Source of the DNA: Myxococcus fulvus
Lineage (GTDB): Bacteria > Myxococcota > Myxococcia > Myxococcales > Myxococcaceae
Direction: 5' to 3'
NCBI RefSeq assembly: GCF_900111765.1
Contig: NZ_FOIB01000006.1
Location: 657,711-721,710 of the forward strand
Length of the DNA: 64,000 nucleotides
Position 1 is the first letter of the stretch, and each line of letters begins with the position of its first letter. Positions 29,295 to 38,675 of the stretch are shown piece by piece. The notes under the pieces were generated by a model. The model made no database searches and had not been told where the DNA came from. It saw only the letters and a program-made list of their open reading frames with translations. The translations under genes were made by a program, and so were the position numbers.

Positions 29295-30152
29295 GTGAGA
29301 CTGCGCAAGGGCAAGGTCATCCCGAGGGACGACGGCAAGCGCATCGAGGAGTTCGTGGGCGCGGCGACCACCGGCACGGACTCGGCTTCCGTGGCGCGCA
29401 TGCTGGCGCCGCCGGGCTGGGCGGAGCCGGCGCAGCGGCCGGAGTTCGACGAGGTCGTCATCGTCCTCAAGGGCGAGCTGACGCTCGTCATCGAGGGCCG
29501 CCGCGAATGCATCCCCGCGGGCGAGGTCGGCCTGGTGCCGCGCGGCAAGCGCGTGGTGTACCGCAACGACGGCAAGGGCGCGTGTGACTACTGGTCCGTC
29601 TGCGCCCCGGCCTTCCGTCCCGAGCGCGCGCACATGGAGCCTCCCGCGCCGCCCAAGACGGAGAACGTCGTCACGCTGCAGATGGCGCACCCGCAGGGCA
29701 AGGAGTTCGGCCGGCTGCTCACGACGTGGGCGCGCGACTACCTGACGCGCCTGTCGCTGGCGCACTGCGAGCTGTCGCTGTCGCTCGTCGACGACCGGGC
29801 CATCCGCCGGCTCAACCGCACCTGGCGCGACAAGGACAAGGCCACCGACGTGCTGAGCTTCCCCGCGGGCGACCTGCCCAAGGGGACTCCGGGGCCCCGG
29901 CCCCTGGGCGACGTGGTCATCTCCCTGGACACGGCGAAGCGGCAGGCCAAGGAGTACGGCCGACCGCTGGAGTCGGAGATGGCGCGCTACCTGGCGCATG
30001 GACTGCTCCACCTGCTGGGGCATGACCATGAGCGCCCGCGCGACGCCAAGCGGATGGCGGCGCTGGAGGAGGAGCTGCTGGGCGAGCGCGGCATGGTGGC
30101 GGACTCGCTCCAGGTGGACGCGAAGGCCCGCCGGGCGCGCAGCCTGATGTAG
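29295..30152 (+). CDS. ybeY: Cupin domain fused to endoribonuclease YbeY
   Basis: YbeY is a zinc-dependent RNase for 16S rRNA 3'-end maturation and ribosome quality control. In this 285-residue protein the YbeY part starts near residue 125 and carries the HGLLHLLGHDH motif at residues 235-245 (H235, H239, H245 as metal ligands), with DKATDVLSFP upstream. Residues about 15-110 are an extra cupin-like barrel (PPGWAEPAQRPEFDEVVIVLKGELTLVIEG), which ordinary YbeY proteins (about 150 residues) lack. There is no stop or frameshift between them. GTG 29295 has GAGGAG upstream. It completes the phoH-HD-ybeY operon. Confidence 0.92.
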   Translation: MRLRKGKVIPRDDGKRIEEFVGAATTGTDSASVARMLAPPGWAEPAQRPEFDEVVIVLKGELTLVIEGRRECIPAGEVGLVPRGKRVVYRNDGKGACDYWSVCAPAFRPERAHMEPPAPPKTENVVTLQMAHPQGKEFGRLLTTWARDYLTRLSLAHCELSLSLVDDRAIRRLNRTWRDKDKATDVLSFPAGDLPKGTPGPRPLGDVVISLDTAKRQAKEYGRPLESEMARYLAHGLLHLLGHDHERPRDAKRMAALEEELLGERGMVADSLQVDAKARRARSLM

Positions 30153-30194
30153 GCCTCGCACGGCTCCCTGTCGGACAATCCGGCATCCTGTCGA

Positions 30195-30222
30195 TTGAGT
30201 CGGCCATCGCGCATGATAGGTA
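30195..30222 (+). promoter_or_regulatory. Candidate promoter for the DUF4105 gene
   Basis: TTGAGT at 30195-30200, 16-bp spacer, TAGGTA at 30217-30222. It lies in the gap after ybeY, about 30 bp before the chosen ATG. Confidence 0.35.
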
Positions 30223-30250
30223 GGCCGCCTCCCGCGTGTTGGACACAGCC

Positions 30251-31579
30251 ATGCTCCGCCTGTCGCTCATCGCCCTCGGTCTGCTCGGCCTGCTCCTCGC
30301 GTCTCCCGCGCATGCGCAGTCGGGGCTTGTGCCCCCCTGGGGCACGGGCGAGAGCCAGGGCGAGGACCTGGCCATCTCGCTGGCCACGTTCAGCCCCGGC
30401 GACGACGTGCCCGCCTGGTGGGGCCACGGCTCGCTGGTGGTGGAGGACCGCAAGCTCGGCGTCTCCCGCCTCTACAACTACGGGATGTTCTCCTTCGACG
30501 ACGCCATGCTGGCCCGCTTCGCCATGGGCCGCCTGGAGTTCTGGGTGGGGCAGGCCCGCGCGGAGGCCACCTACCGCTACTATCGCGCCGAGGACCGCGA
30601 CGTCCGCATCCAGGAGCTGAACCTCACCCCGGAGCAGCGGGTGCAGGTCGCCAAGCGTCTGGCCGACAACGTCCTGCCCGAGAACCGCGAGTACCTGTAT
30701 CACCACTACAACGACAACTGTGTCACGCGTCTGCGGGACATGATCGACGTGGCCACGGGTGGCCAGCTGCGCGAGGCGGACCGGGCGCCGGGTCGGATGA
30801 CGCTGCGCGAGCACACGCGGCGCTACACCGCGGTGAACCCGCCGATGAGCGTGCTGCTCGACTTCATGATGAACGATGAAATCGACCAGCCGATCACGCG
30901 CTGGGAGGAGGCGTTCCTCCCGGACGAGCTGGAGCTGCAGGTCGCCTCGCTCCAGGTGAAGGGCGCGGACGGTCAGCTGCGTCCCCTGGTGGCCCGGCAG
31001 TGGAACTACTACGAGGCCTCCAACCGCCCGCGTCCTCCCGTCGAGCCGCCGCCCTGGGGGCCCTGGATTCTGGCGCTCGGGCTGGGGCTCGGGGGCGCCG
31101 CGCTGGGGCTGGCCGCCTGGGAGCGCAAGAAGGGTGGCCGGCTGCCGCGGGTGCTGCTCGGGCTGGAGAACGCGCTCATCGGGCTGGTGCTGGGCATCCC
31201 AGGCACGGCGCTCTTCGTCATGTGGCTGGTGACGGACCACACCGTGACGTACCGCAACGAGAACCTCTTCCTGGCCAACCCGCTGACGCTGCTGGCCATC
31301 CCCTTCGGCGTGTCCCTCATGCGGGGCAAGAACCCGAAGGCGCGCACGCGGCTGTTCAAGCTCTGGGCGGTGCTCGCGGGCAGCGGCGTGCTGGGCGTGG
31401 TGCTCAAGGTGCTGCCGCCGTTCGACCAGGACAACTGGCGGCTCATCGCGCTCATCCTGCCCATCTCGCTGGGGATGGCGGGGGCCTTCGGTCTGGAGCG
31501 CCTGCTGGCGCGGCTGCCGGGCGGGGCGCGGACGTCAGCGCGGAGGGACGACCCCGTCGCTCGGCTCGAGGCACCCTGA
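30251..31579 (+). CDS. DUF4105-type membrane protein
   Basis: The 442-residue protein starts with a signal peptide (LSLIALGLLGLLLASPAHAQ). Its first half is a DUF4105/Lnb N-terminal-like periplasmic domain with WWGHGSLVVED, the conserved LYNYGMFSF and YHHYNDNCVTRLRD, where the His/Asn/Asp/Cys residues look like an active site. Four or five hydrophobic helices follow (about residues 280-430). ATG 30251 begins the signal directly; GTG 30236 is an alternative. This family is found as envelope proteins in many Gram-negative bacteria, with possible papain-like hydrolase character. The substrate is unknown. Confidence 0.75.
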   Translation: MLRLSLIALGLLGLLLASPAHAQSGLVPPWGTGESQGEDLAISLATFSPGDDVPAWWGHGSLVVEDRKLGVSRLYNYGMFSFDDAMLARFAMGRLEFWVGQARAEATYRYYRAEDRDVRIQELNLTPEQRVQVAKRLADNVLPENREYLYHHYNDNCVTRLRDMIDVATGGQLREADRAPGRMTLREHTRRYTAVNPPMSVLLDFMMNDEIDQPITRWEEAFLPDELELQVASLQVKGADGQLRPLVARQWNYYEASNRPRPPVEPPPWGPWILALGLGLGGAALGLAAWERKKGGRLPRVLLGLENALIGLVLGIPGTALFVMWLVTDHTVTYRNENLFLANPLTLLAIPFGVSLMRGKNPKARTRLFKLWAVLAGSGVLGVVLKVLPPFDQDNWRLIALILPISLGMAGAFGLERLLARLPGGARTSARRDDPVARLEAP

Positions 31580-31657
31580 GGCCTTCACCTTCAACCCTTT
31601 CACCCGGGCGGTCGGCGAGCGTCGCCGCACGCGTCCGAAGACGAGGAACGACACACC

Positions 31658-32780
31658 ATGGCGAACGATTCGATGGAGAAGATCAACGGCCTCAGGGAGC
31701 GCGTGTTGGCGCTCCGGGGGCATCTTTGACCTCGACCGCAAGCGCTCCCGCATCGCGCTGATTGAGCGGGACAGCACGCAGCCGAACTTCTGGGACGACA
31801 ACACCAAGGCGCAGGCGATGTTGAAGGAGAAGTCCACGCTGGAGCTGAGCGTGGGCGCCTACGACAAGGTGATGCGCGGGCTGGATGACGCGCAGACGCT
31901 CCTGGAGCTGGCCGCGGAGGCCGGCGACGAGGACACGGCCCGCGAAGCGGAAGGCTCCCTCGAGGGGCTGGACGGCGAGGTCGCCAAGCTGGAGCTGGCG
32001 CGCATGCTCTCCGGCGAGCAGGACCGCAGCAGCTGCTTCATGGACATCAACGCCGGCGCCGGTGGCACGGACTCCATGGACTGGGCGGCCATGCTCTTGC
32101 GCATGTACACGCGCTACTGCGAGTCCAAGGGCTGGAAGGTCGAGATCAACGACGAGGTGCCGGGCGAGGAGGCGGGCTTCAAGAACGTCTCGCTGCGCAT
32201 CGAGGGCGACTTCGCCTACGGCTACCTCAAGGCCGAGGTGGGCGTGCACCGGCTGGTGCGCATCTCCCCCTTCGACGCCAACGCGCGCCGCCAGACGGCG
32301 TTCGCGTCCGTGGACGTCTACCCGGAGGTCGATGACGCCATCCAAATCGATCTCCCGGAGAAGGACATCGACCTGAAGTTCATCCGAGGCAGCGGCGCCG
32401 GTGGACAGAAGGTCAACAAGACCTCCTCGACCGCGCAGCTGCGCCACATTCCCACGGGCATCATCGTCACCACGCAGACGGAGCGCTCCCAGTCGGCCAA
32501 CAAGGAAATGGCCTTCAAGATCCTGCGCGGCCGTCTGTACGAGCTGGAGATGAAGAAGCGCGAGGCCGCGCGCGATGCCGCGGAGGCCGCGAAGAAGGAC
32601 ATCTCCTTCGGCTCGCAGATCCGCTCCTACGTGCTCGCGCCCTACCGCATGGTGAAGGACCTGCGCACCGGCGTGGAGACGGGCAACGTGGACTCGGTGC
32701 TGGACGGTGACCTGGAAGAGTTCATCACGGCGCAGTTGTTGGGCGTGAAGAACCCCAACCGCAACGCGGCGTTGGATTAG
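31658..32780 (+). CDS. prfB: Peptide chain release factor 2, with programmed +1 frameshift
   Basis: RF2 releases peptides at UGA and UAA. Translation starts at ATG 31658 and reads 23 codons (ending ALRGHL) to an in-frame TGA at 31727-31729. The slippery CTT-TGA-C then shifts the ribosome +1, so the coding sequence is join(31658..31726, 31728..32780), 373 residues. The GGQ hydrolysis motif is at residues 248-250 and the stop-recognising SPF motif lies in RISPFDAN. Length, motif positions and the shift site match known RF2 genes. Taken without the shift, the gene would look truncated. Confidence 0.97.
31712..31730 (+). promoter_or_regulatory. prfB programmed +1 frameshift site (autoregulatory)
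   Basis: An internal Shine-Dalgarno-like CGGGGG precedes CAT CTT TGA C. CTT is at 31724-31726, the in-frame TGA at 31727-31729 and C at 31730. Low RF2 activity slows termination at this UGA and favours the shift, which raises RF2 again. Confidence 0.95.
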
Positions 32781-32903
32781 TCGCCGGTCCGGTGGAACCT
32801 TTTTCCGGCCCCGCTGTCGGAAGGCGGCGGGGCAGGGGAAAGGGGTAGGCTTCTGGGGCAGTGGCTCCTCCTTGAATGGAGGGGCCGTCGCGGGAGGACA
32901 CCG

Positions 32904-33530
32904 GTGTCACCGGGCGGCGTGCTCGAAATCGGACAGGACGGGCCGGCCGCCGAGGCGGCTGACTCCCGGCGTGAGGACGCGGCCCTGCTGGCGCGCCTTC
33001 GCCAGGGGGACTCGGAGGCCTTCGAGCAGCTGGTGCGCACCCACCAGGACCGCGTCTACGACTTCTGCGTCCGCATGCTGGGGGACCGCGAGGAGGCGCA
33101 TGACCTGGTGCAGGAGATCTTCGTCAGCGTGCACCAGAACGTCCGCCGCTTCCGCGAGGACGCGCGGCTGTCCACCTGGCTGTTCCGAATCACGAAGAAC
33201 CACTGCATCAACCGGCTGAAGTACCTGAAGCGCCGGGGCCGGGGCCGCTCGGAGGAGTACGACGAGACGAGCGACGCGTGGGTGGATGGCCCGGGTGCCC
33301 CGCCCACGCCGGACGCCGCCCTGGAGTCCGCGCGCGAGCGGGCCCGGGTGCAGTGGGCCATCTCCCAATTGGACCCCGACGCGCGCGTGCTGGTGGCGCT
33401 GCGCGACATCGAGGGGCTGAGCTACGACGAAATCGTGGACATCACGGAGTTGCCCGAGGGCACCGTGAAGAGCCGGCTGCACCGCGCGCGCGAGAAGCTG
33501 GCCAATCTCCTGGGGCGGCTTGAGCCATGA
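32904..33530 (+). CDS. ECF sigma-70 family RNA polymerase sigma factor
   Basis: This 208-residue sigma factor has region 2 (FEQLVRTHQDRVYDFCVRMLGD, then AHDLVQEIFVSVHQNV and RLSTWLFRITKNHCINRLK). A charged linker (about residues 110-140) and region 4 (LSYDEIVDITELPEGTVKSRLHRAREKL) follow. GTG 32904 gives about 25 extra residues before region 2 and is the only plausible start near it. Its stop overlaps the next gene, a zinc-finger membrane protein of anti-sigma type, so they form a sigma/anti-sigma pair. Target promoters cannot be predicted here. Confidence 0.93.
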   Translation: MSPGGVLEIGQDGPAAEAADSRREDAALLARLRQGDSEAFEQLVRTHQDRVYDFCVRMLGDREEAHDLVQEIFVSVHQNVRRFREDARLSTWLFRITKNHCINRLKYLKRRGRGRSEEYDETSDAWVDGPGAPPTPDAALESARERARVQWAISQLDPDARVLVALRDIEGLSYDEIVDITELPEGTVKSRLHRAREKLANLLGRLEP

Positions 33531-33910
33531 GCCAATTCCATCGCAGACTCCCGGACGTGGACCCGCGGATGAACCACCGCGAGGCGAGGGCCCTGTTCCT
33601 CGCGCTCGCCGACGACGAGCTGCCCGCCCCCCAGGCGCAGGCGGTGCGCACGCACCTGGACGGCTGCGACGAGTGCCGCCACGGGTGGGAGGGCTATGCG
33701 CGCACCGTACAGCGCGTGCGGGGTGTGGAGAAGGAGAAGGCCCCCCCGGCCCTGGCGTCGCTGGTGATGACGCGCGTGCGCCGCCAGCGCCGCTTCGGCC
33801 TCAAGGGCCTGCACATGGCGCATATGAACCACCGCTTCCCGGTGGAGATCCTCATCCCCCTGCTGCTGGCCGCCGCCGTGGCCGCCTTCCTGGTGATGGC
33901 CGCCCCCTGA
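33527..33910 (+). CDS. Membrane-bound zinc-finger anti-sigma factor
   Basis: The 127-residue protein has the anti-sigma zinc-finger pattern, H43-x3-C47-x2-C50 (HLDGCDEC) with an upstream HREARALFLALADDELP helix. One membrane helix lies near the C terminus (residues about 109-126, ILIPLLLAAAVAAFLVM). It overlaps the sigma gene by ATGA. ATG 33569 is an alternative start that would begin at the conserved helix. By family it should sequester the adjacent sigma factor at the inner membrane until an envelope signal releases it. No extracytoplasmic sensor domain is present: the helix is followed by only two residues. Confidence 0.85.
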   Translation: MSQFHRRLPDVDPRMNHREARALFLALADDELPAPQAQAVRTHLDGCDECRHGWEGYARTVQRVRGVEKEKAPPALASLVMTRVRRQRRFGLKGLHMAHMNHRFPVEILIPLLLAAAVAAFLVMAAP

Positions 33911-33929
33911 AGCTTCCCGATGTGTTGCG

Positions 33930-33958
33930 TTGCGTCCCGGGGGAGCCTTGGCTACGGT
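33930..33958 (+). promoter_or_regulatory. Candidate promoter for lysS
   Basis: TTGCGT at 33930-33935, 17-bp spacer, TACGGT at 33953-33958. It leaves a short leader carrying GGAAGGG before the lysS ATG. Confidence 0.45.
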
Positions 33959-33983
33959 GCCGCGCCTCTTGGAAGGGCGCGCG

Positions 33984-35513
33984 ATGGCTGAAGACCAGAA
34001 CAACGACCTGGGTTCGAAGGAGCAGGAAATCTACGACCAGCGGCTGGAGAAGGCCGCGAAGTGGCGTGAGGCCGGCTTCAATCCGTACGGCAACGGCCAC
34101 GCTCCCCAGCACCTCGCCGCCGACATCCTCGCCAAACACGCGGACTCCACCCCGGAGTCGCTCGAGCAGACCCCCGTCACCTACGACGTCGCGGGTCGGC
34201 TGGTCGCCATGCGCTCGTTCGGCAAGGCCGCCTTCATCAAGTTGCGGGACCGCTCGGGCGAAATCCAGGTCCACATGAAGAAGGACGCGCTGGCGGACGC
34301 GTACGAGGTCTTCAAGCTGTGTGACCTGGGCGACTTCCTGGCCGTCACCGGCACGCTGTTCCGCTCGAAGACGGGCGAGCTGACGCTGGCCGCGACGAAG
34401 TTCTCCCCGCTGACCAAGTCGCTGCGCCCGCTGCCGGAGAAGTGGCACGGCCTGACGGACGTGGAGATCCGCTACCGCCAGCGCTACCTGGACCTGGTGT
34501 CCAACCCGGACGTGAAGCAGACGTTCCTGCGCCGGAACAAGCTCATCCGCTTCATCCGCTCCTTCCTCGACGGGCGTGACTTCGTCGAGGTGGAGACGCC
34601 CATGATGCACCCGCTGGTGTCGGGCGCCGCGGCGCGGCCGTTCTCCACGCACCACAACGCGCTCGACATCGACCTGTACATGCGCATCGCTCCGGAGCTG
34701 TACCTGAAGCGATTGGTGGTGGGCGGCCTGGAGCGCGTCTACGAGGTGAACCGGAACTTCCGCAACGAGGGCATCAGCACCCGGCACAACCCCGAGTTCA
34801 CCATGCTCGAGTTCTATCAGGCGTACGCCACGTACGAGGACCTGATGGACCTGAGCGAGGAGATGATTTCGGAGGCGGCCAAGGCCGTCACCGGCGACTC
34901 CAAGGTGAAGTACGGCGAGCACGTGCTGGACTTCGGCAAGGGCTGGAAGCGCATCTCCATGACGGAGGCCATCCGAGAGGCGCTGGGCAGCGCGCTGTCC
35001 GACAAGGACATGGCGGACGCGGACAAGCTGCGCCACGAGCTGCTCAAGACGACGCGCGGCGAGGCCGAGCGCCGCGCCGTGGACACGATGAACCACGGGG
35101 AGCTGGTGGGCGCGCTCTTCGAAGCCCACGTCGAGCACACCCTGATTCATCCCACCTTCATCACCCATTTCCCCACCGCCGTCTCGCCGCTGGCCCGGCG
35201 CAACGACCAGAATCCGGAAATCGCGGACCGGTTCGAGCTGTATGTGGCGGGTCGGGAAATCGCCAACGCGTTCTCCGAGCTCAACGACCCCCTGGACCAG
35301 AAGGGCCGCTTCCAGGCCCAGCTCGACGCCAAGCAGCGCGGGCAGCAGGAGACGATGGACTACGACGAGGACTACATCCGTGCCCTGGAGCACGGCATGC
35401 CCCCCACGGCGGGTGAGGGCATCGGGATTGATCGCCTCGCGATGCTGTTCACGGATTCGCAGAGCATCCGCGACGTCATCCTTTTTCCGCTCCTCAAGCC
35501 ACTGGCGAAGTAG
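33984..35513 (+). CDS. lysS: Lysyl-tRNA synthetase, class II
   Basis: This class II synthetase charges tRNA-Lys. The 509-residue protein has an N-terminal OB-fold (GRLVAMRSFGKAAFIKLRDRSGEIQ), motif 2 (FRNEGISTRHNPEFTMLEFYQAY) and motif 3 (GEGIGIDRLAMLFTDS). Length is standard. ATG 33984 is chosen because GGAAGGG lies seven bases upstream; an in-frame start at 33930 sits on the promoter candidate. Motif 3 and the LysS-typical GREIANAFSELNDP exclude AspS or AsnS. A permease gene starts 12 bases after the stop, so the downstream lol genes may be read from the same transcript. Confidence 0.97.
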   Translation: MAEDQNNDLGSKEQEIYDQRLEKAAKWREAGFNPYGNGHAPQHLAADILAKHADSTPESLEQTPVTYDVAGRLVAMRSFGKAAFIKLRDRSGEIQVHMKKDALADAYEVFKLCDLGDFLAVTGTLFRSKTGELTLAATKFSPLTKSLRPLPEKWHGLTDVEIRYRQRYLDLVSNPDVKQTFLRRNKLIRFIRSFLDGRDFVEVETPMMHPLVSGAAARPFSTHHNALDIDLYMRIAPELYLKRLVVGGLERVYEVNRNFRNEGISTRHNPEFTMLEFYQAYATYEDLMDLSEEMISEAAKAVTGDSKVKYGEHVLDFGKGWKRISMTEAIREALGSALSDKDMADADKLRHELLKTTRGEAERRAVDTMNHGELVGALFEAHVEHTLIHPTFITHFPTAVSPLARRNDQNPEIADRFELYVAGREIANAFSELNDPLDQKGRFQAQLDAKQRGQQETMDYDEDYIRALEHGMPPTAGEGIGIDRLAMLFTDSQSIRDVILFPLLKPLAK

Positions 35514-35525
35514 CCAGGAGGCCAA

Positions 35526-37922
35526 GTGCACTCGGCAGAACGGCAGACCGTCCATCGCTGGAGTCTCATCTGGGCCGGAGGACTCGTGGCCCTGGTGGGC
35601 CTCATCCTCGTCGGCCTCTCCATCTCCGCCTCCGAGGCGTGGGCGGAGGTGGCCTCGGCCCTGGGCCTGTCGCTCTTCGGTTGGGGTGGGGTGGCCCAGC
35701 TCGTCGACGGCGTGATGCTGCTGCCGGCGCAGGCCGCCGCGAAGCAGTCGCTCCCCCTGGGCAGCCCCGGCTTCCTCTGGGCGGGTGTGCTCGCCTGGCT
35801 GGTGGGCTGGGGCCTCATCGCCTCCGGCATCCGCCGCGCGCCCGAGCCCACCGAAGGGGCGAGCCCCGCGGCCGGCGCCCCGCTGTATCCGCGCCTGGCG
35901 CGCTACCGGGACTTCTACTGGAGCACCCTGGCGGCCTACGGCGGCGGCATCCTGCTGGCGGAGCTGGTGCTGGTGCTGCTCCAGACGGTGCTCTCCAGCG
36001 GCGTGCCCTCCACGGACCTGAGCTCCGCGCGTGACGCGGGCGGTGGTGGGCTGTCGTTGCCGCCCACGGGGGCGTTCGCCATCGCCCTGGTCGTCGCGGG
36101 CATGGTCGCCTTCATCTCCGGCTTCATCGGTGCCTCGCGCGCGCAGCGGCTCGCGCTGCCCGAGGCCACCATCGGCGTGCTCTACCTGGGCCTGCCCGTC
36201 CCCATCCTGCTCACGCTGATGGAGCGGATTCCGTCGCTCCAGCTCGCGCTCGGCTACCGGCTGCGCGAGGTGACGTATGTCGCGGGACTGTTGGGCCGCC
36301 CGGAGCTGGCGTACTGGCTGACCTTCACGGGGCTGGTGCTGGCGCTGGTGCTGGGCATCAACACGGGCTTCATCGCCGCCGGCAGCGGGCGCGTGGACCT
36401 GAAGCTCGGCTTCGAGCTGTTCGTCGCGCGCCGCCACGTGGCGGTGTTCCGCCCGTCGCTGCTGTTGGGGACGCTGGCGGTGCTGATGTTCGGCATCATC
36501 CCGCCCCTGCTCGTCTACTTCATCATCCGCGCCGCCGAGGCCGCGGTGGAGAAGACGCGCATCCGCTCGCTGGGCCTGTCGGACCCGCTGGCCGCGTCCG
36601 AGGCGCTGCACAAGCTGAAGCTGCGCGAGCAGTCGCCCACCATGATGATGACCGCGCTGTCGGTGGGCGGCGTGGGCGTGGGCGTGATGGCGCTCATCAT
36701 CGTGCTGTCGGTGATGAGCGGCTTCGAGGCGGACCTGCAGCAGAAGATCCTGGGCACCAACGCGCACGCGGTGGTGTCGCGCTACGCCGGGGATCTGCCC
36801 GAGTACCCCAAGGTCATGGAGACCATCCGCAAGGTGCCGGGCATCGCGGGGCAGACGCCGTTCATCATCAACCAGGTGATGATCGCGTCCGAGGGCAACG
36901 TCGACGGCGTCATCATCAAGGGCATCGACCCGAAGACGGTGGGCGACGTGACGGACCTGCCGCGGAACATCCTGGGCGGCGGCTCGCTCGACATCCTCTA
37001 CACGCCGGAGAAAATCCTCTCGCGTGGCGGGGACGAAGAGGAGTCCGAGACGCCGGCGGGGGAGGGTGACGAGGCGCCCGCGGAGGACGACATCATCCGC
37101 CGCTCCGGCACCCCCAAGAAGGCGCCCGTGCTGCCCGGCATCGTGATTGGCCGGGAGCTGGCCGCGTCCCTGCGCGTGGTGGTGGGGGACCGCGTCAACG
37201 TCGTGTCCCCGCTGGGCACCGAGCTGTCGCCGTCGGGCCCCGTCCCGAAGAACCGCGCCTACCGCGTGGCGGCCATCTTCTACTCGGGCATGTACGAGTA
37301 CGACTCCAAGTTCGTCTACATCCTGCTCAAGGAAGCGCAGGACTTCTTCGGCGTCCAGGGCGCGTCCGGCATCGAGTTGAAGGTGCTCGACATCGACGAC
37401 GCGCGCCGCATCGCCGGGCAGGTGGTGAAGGCGCTGGGCGGCTACCCCTACCGGGCTCGCGACTGGGGAGAGATGAACAAGAACCTCTTCTCCGCGCTGC
37501 GCCTGGAGAAGCTGGTGATGGGCATCATCCTCTCCATCATCATCATCGTCGCCGCGGGCCTCATCGTCGCCACGGTCATCATGCTCGTGCTGGAGAAGCG
37601 CAAGGAGATCTCCGTGCTCAAGGCGCTGGGCGTCCCCGATGGCGGCATCGTGAAGATATTCCTCGCCGAGGGGCTCCAGATTGGCGTCGCCGGCGGCCTG
37701 TTGGGCCTGTTCTCCGGCCTGTCCTGGTGCCTCTTCATCGAGAAGGTCGGCATCAAGCTGGACCCCGAGGTCTATTACATCCCCGCGCTGCCGGTGCGCG
37801 TGGAGCCCCTGCAGACCGCGCTGGCCGTCGTCATCGCGGTGCTCGTCACGTACCTGGCCTCCATCTACCCGGCCCTCAAGGCCAGCAGCGTGGAGCCGGT
37901 GGAAGGGTTGAAGGCGGAGTAG
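35526..37922 (+). CDS. LolC/E-type lipoprotein-release ABC permease with extra N-terminal membrane domain
   Basis: This is the membrane subunit that extracts lipoproteins from the inner membrane for outer-membrane delivery. Residues about 365-798 are a typical LolC/E-FtsX permease: TALSVGGVGVGVMALIIVLSVMSGFEADLQQKILG, a MacB-like periplasmic domain, then three TMs with KRKEISVLKALG. The first about 340 residues carry six to eight further hydrophobic helices not found in ordinary 400-residue LolC/E proteins. GTG 35526 follows AGGAGG closely. It is directly followed by lolD (2-base gap). A single permease gene suggests a LolF-like homodimer. Confidence 0.85.
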   Translation: MHSAERQTVHRWSLIWAGGLVALVGLILVGLSISASEAWAEVASALGLSLFGWGGVAQLVDGVMLLPAQAAAKQSLPLGSPGFLWAGVLAWLVGWGLIASGIRRAPEPTEGASPAAGAPLYPRLARYRDFYWSTLAAYGGGILLAELVLVLLQTVLSSGVPSTDLSSARDAGGGGLSLPPTGAFAIALVVAGMVAFISGFIGASRAQRLALPEATIGVLYLGLPVPILLTLMERIPSLQLALGYRLREVTYVAGLLGRPELAYWLTFTGLVLALVLGINTGFIAAGSGRVDLKLGFELFVARRHVAVFRPSLLLGTLAVLMFGIIPPLLVYFIIRAAEAAVEKTRIRSLGLSDPLAASEALHKLKLREQSPTMMMTALSVGGVGVGVMALIIVLSVMSGFEADLQQKILGTNAHAVVSRYAGDLPEYPKVMETIRKVPGIAGQTPFIINQVMIASEGNVDGVIIKGIDPKTVGDVTDLPRNILGGGSLDILYTPEKILSRGGDEEESETPAGEGDEAPAEDDIIRRSGTPKKAPVLPGIVIGRELAASLRVVVGDRVNVVSPLGTELSPSGPVPKNRAYRVAAIFYSGMYEYDSKFVYILLKEAQDFFGVQGASGIELKVLDIDDARRIAGQVVKALGGYPYRARDWGEMNKNLFSALRLEKLVMGIILSIIIIVAAGLIVATVIMLVLEKRKEISVLKALGVPDGGIVKIFLAEGLQIGVAGGLLGLFSGLSWCLFIEKVGIKLDPEVYYIPALPVRVEPLQTALAVVIAVLVTYLASIYPALKASSVEPVEGLKAE

Positions 37923-37924
37923 CC

Positions 37925-38599
<675 letters not shown>

Positions 38600-38617
38600 T
38601 GGCTCCGCGCTTTTGGA

Positions 38618-38647
38618 TTGAGGGTCTTCGGCCCCTTCTCGTAGATT
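38618..38647 (+). promoter_or_regulatory. Candidate promoter for bamA
   Basis: TTGAGG at 38618-38623, 18-bp spacer, TAGATT at 38642-38647. If used, transcription would begin near 38654, ruling out the upstream TTG 38646 as bamA start. Confidence 0.35.
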
Positions 38648-38675
38648 GCCCCGCCTTTTCCTGGCCGGTCTCCCC

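Noticed and set aside
31727..31729. TGA taken as evidence that prfB is a broken gene
   Set aside because: It is the programmed frameshift site: sequence context and RF2 homology continue in the +1 frame.
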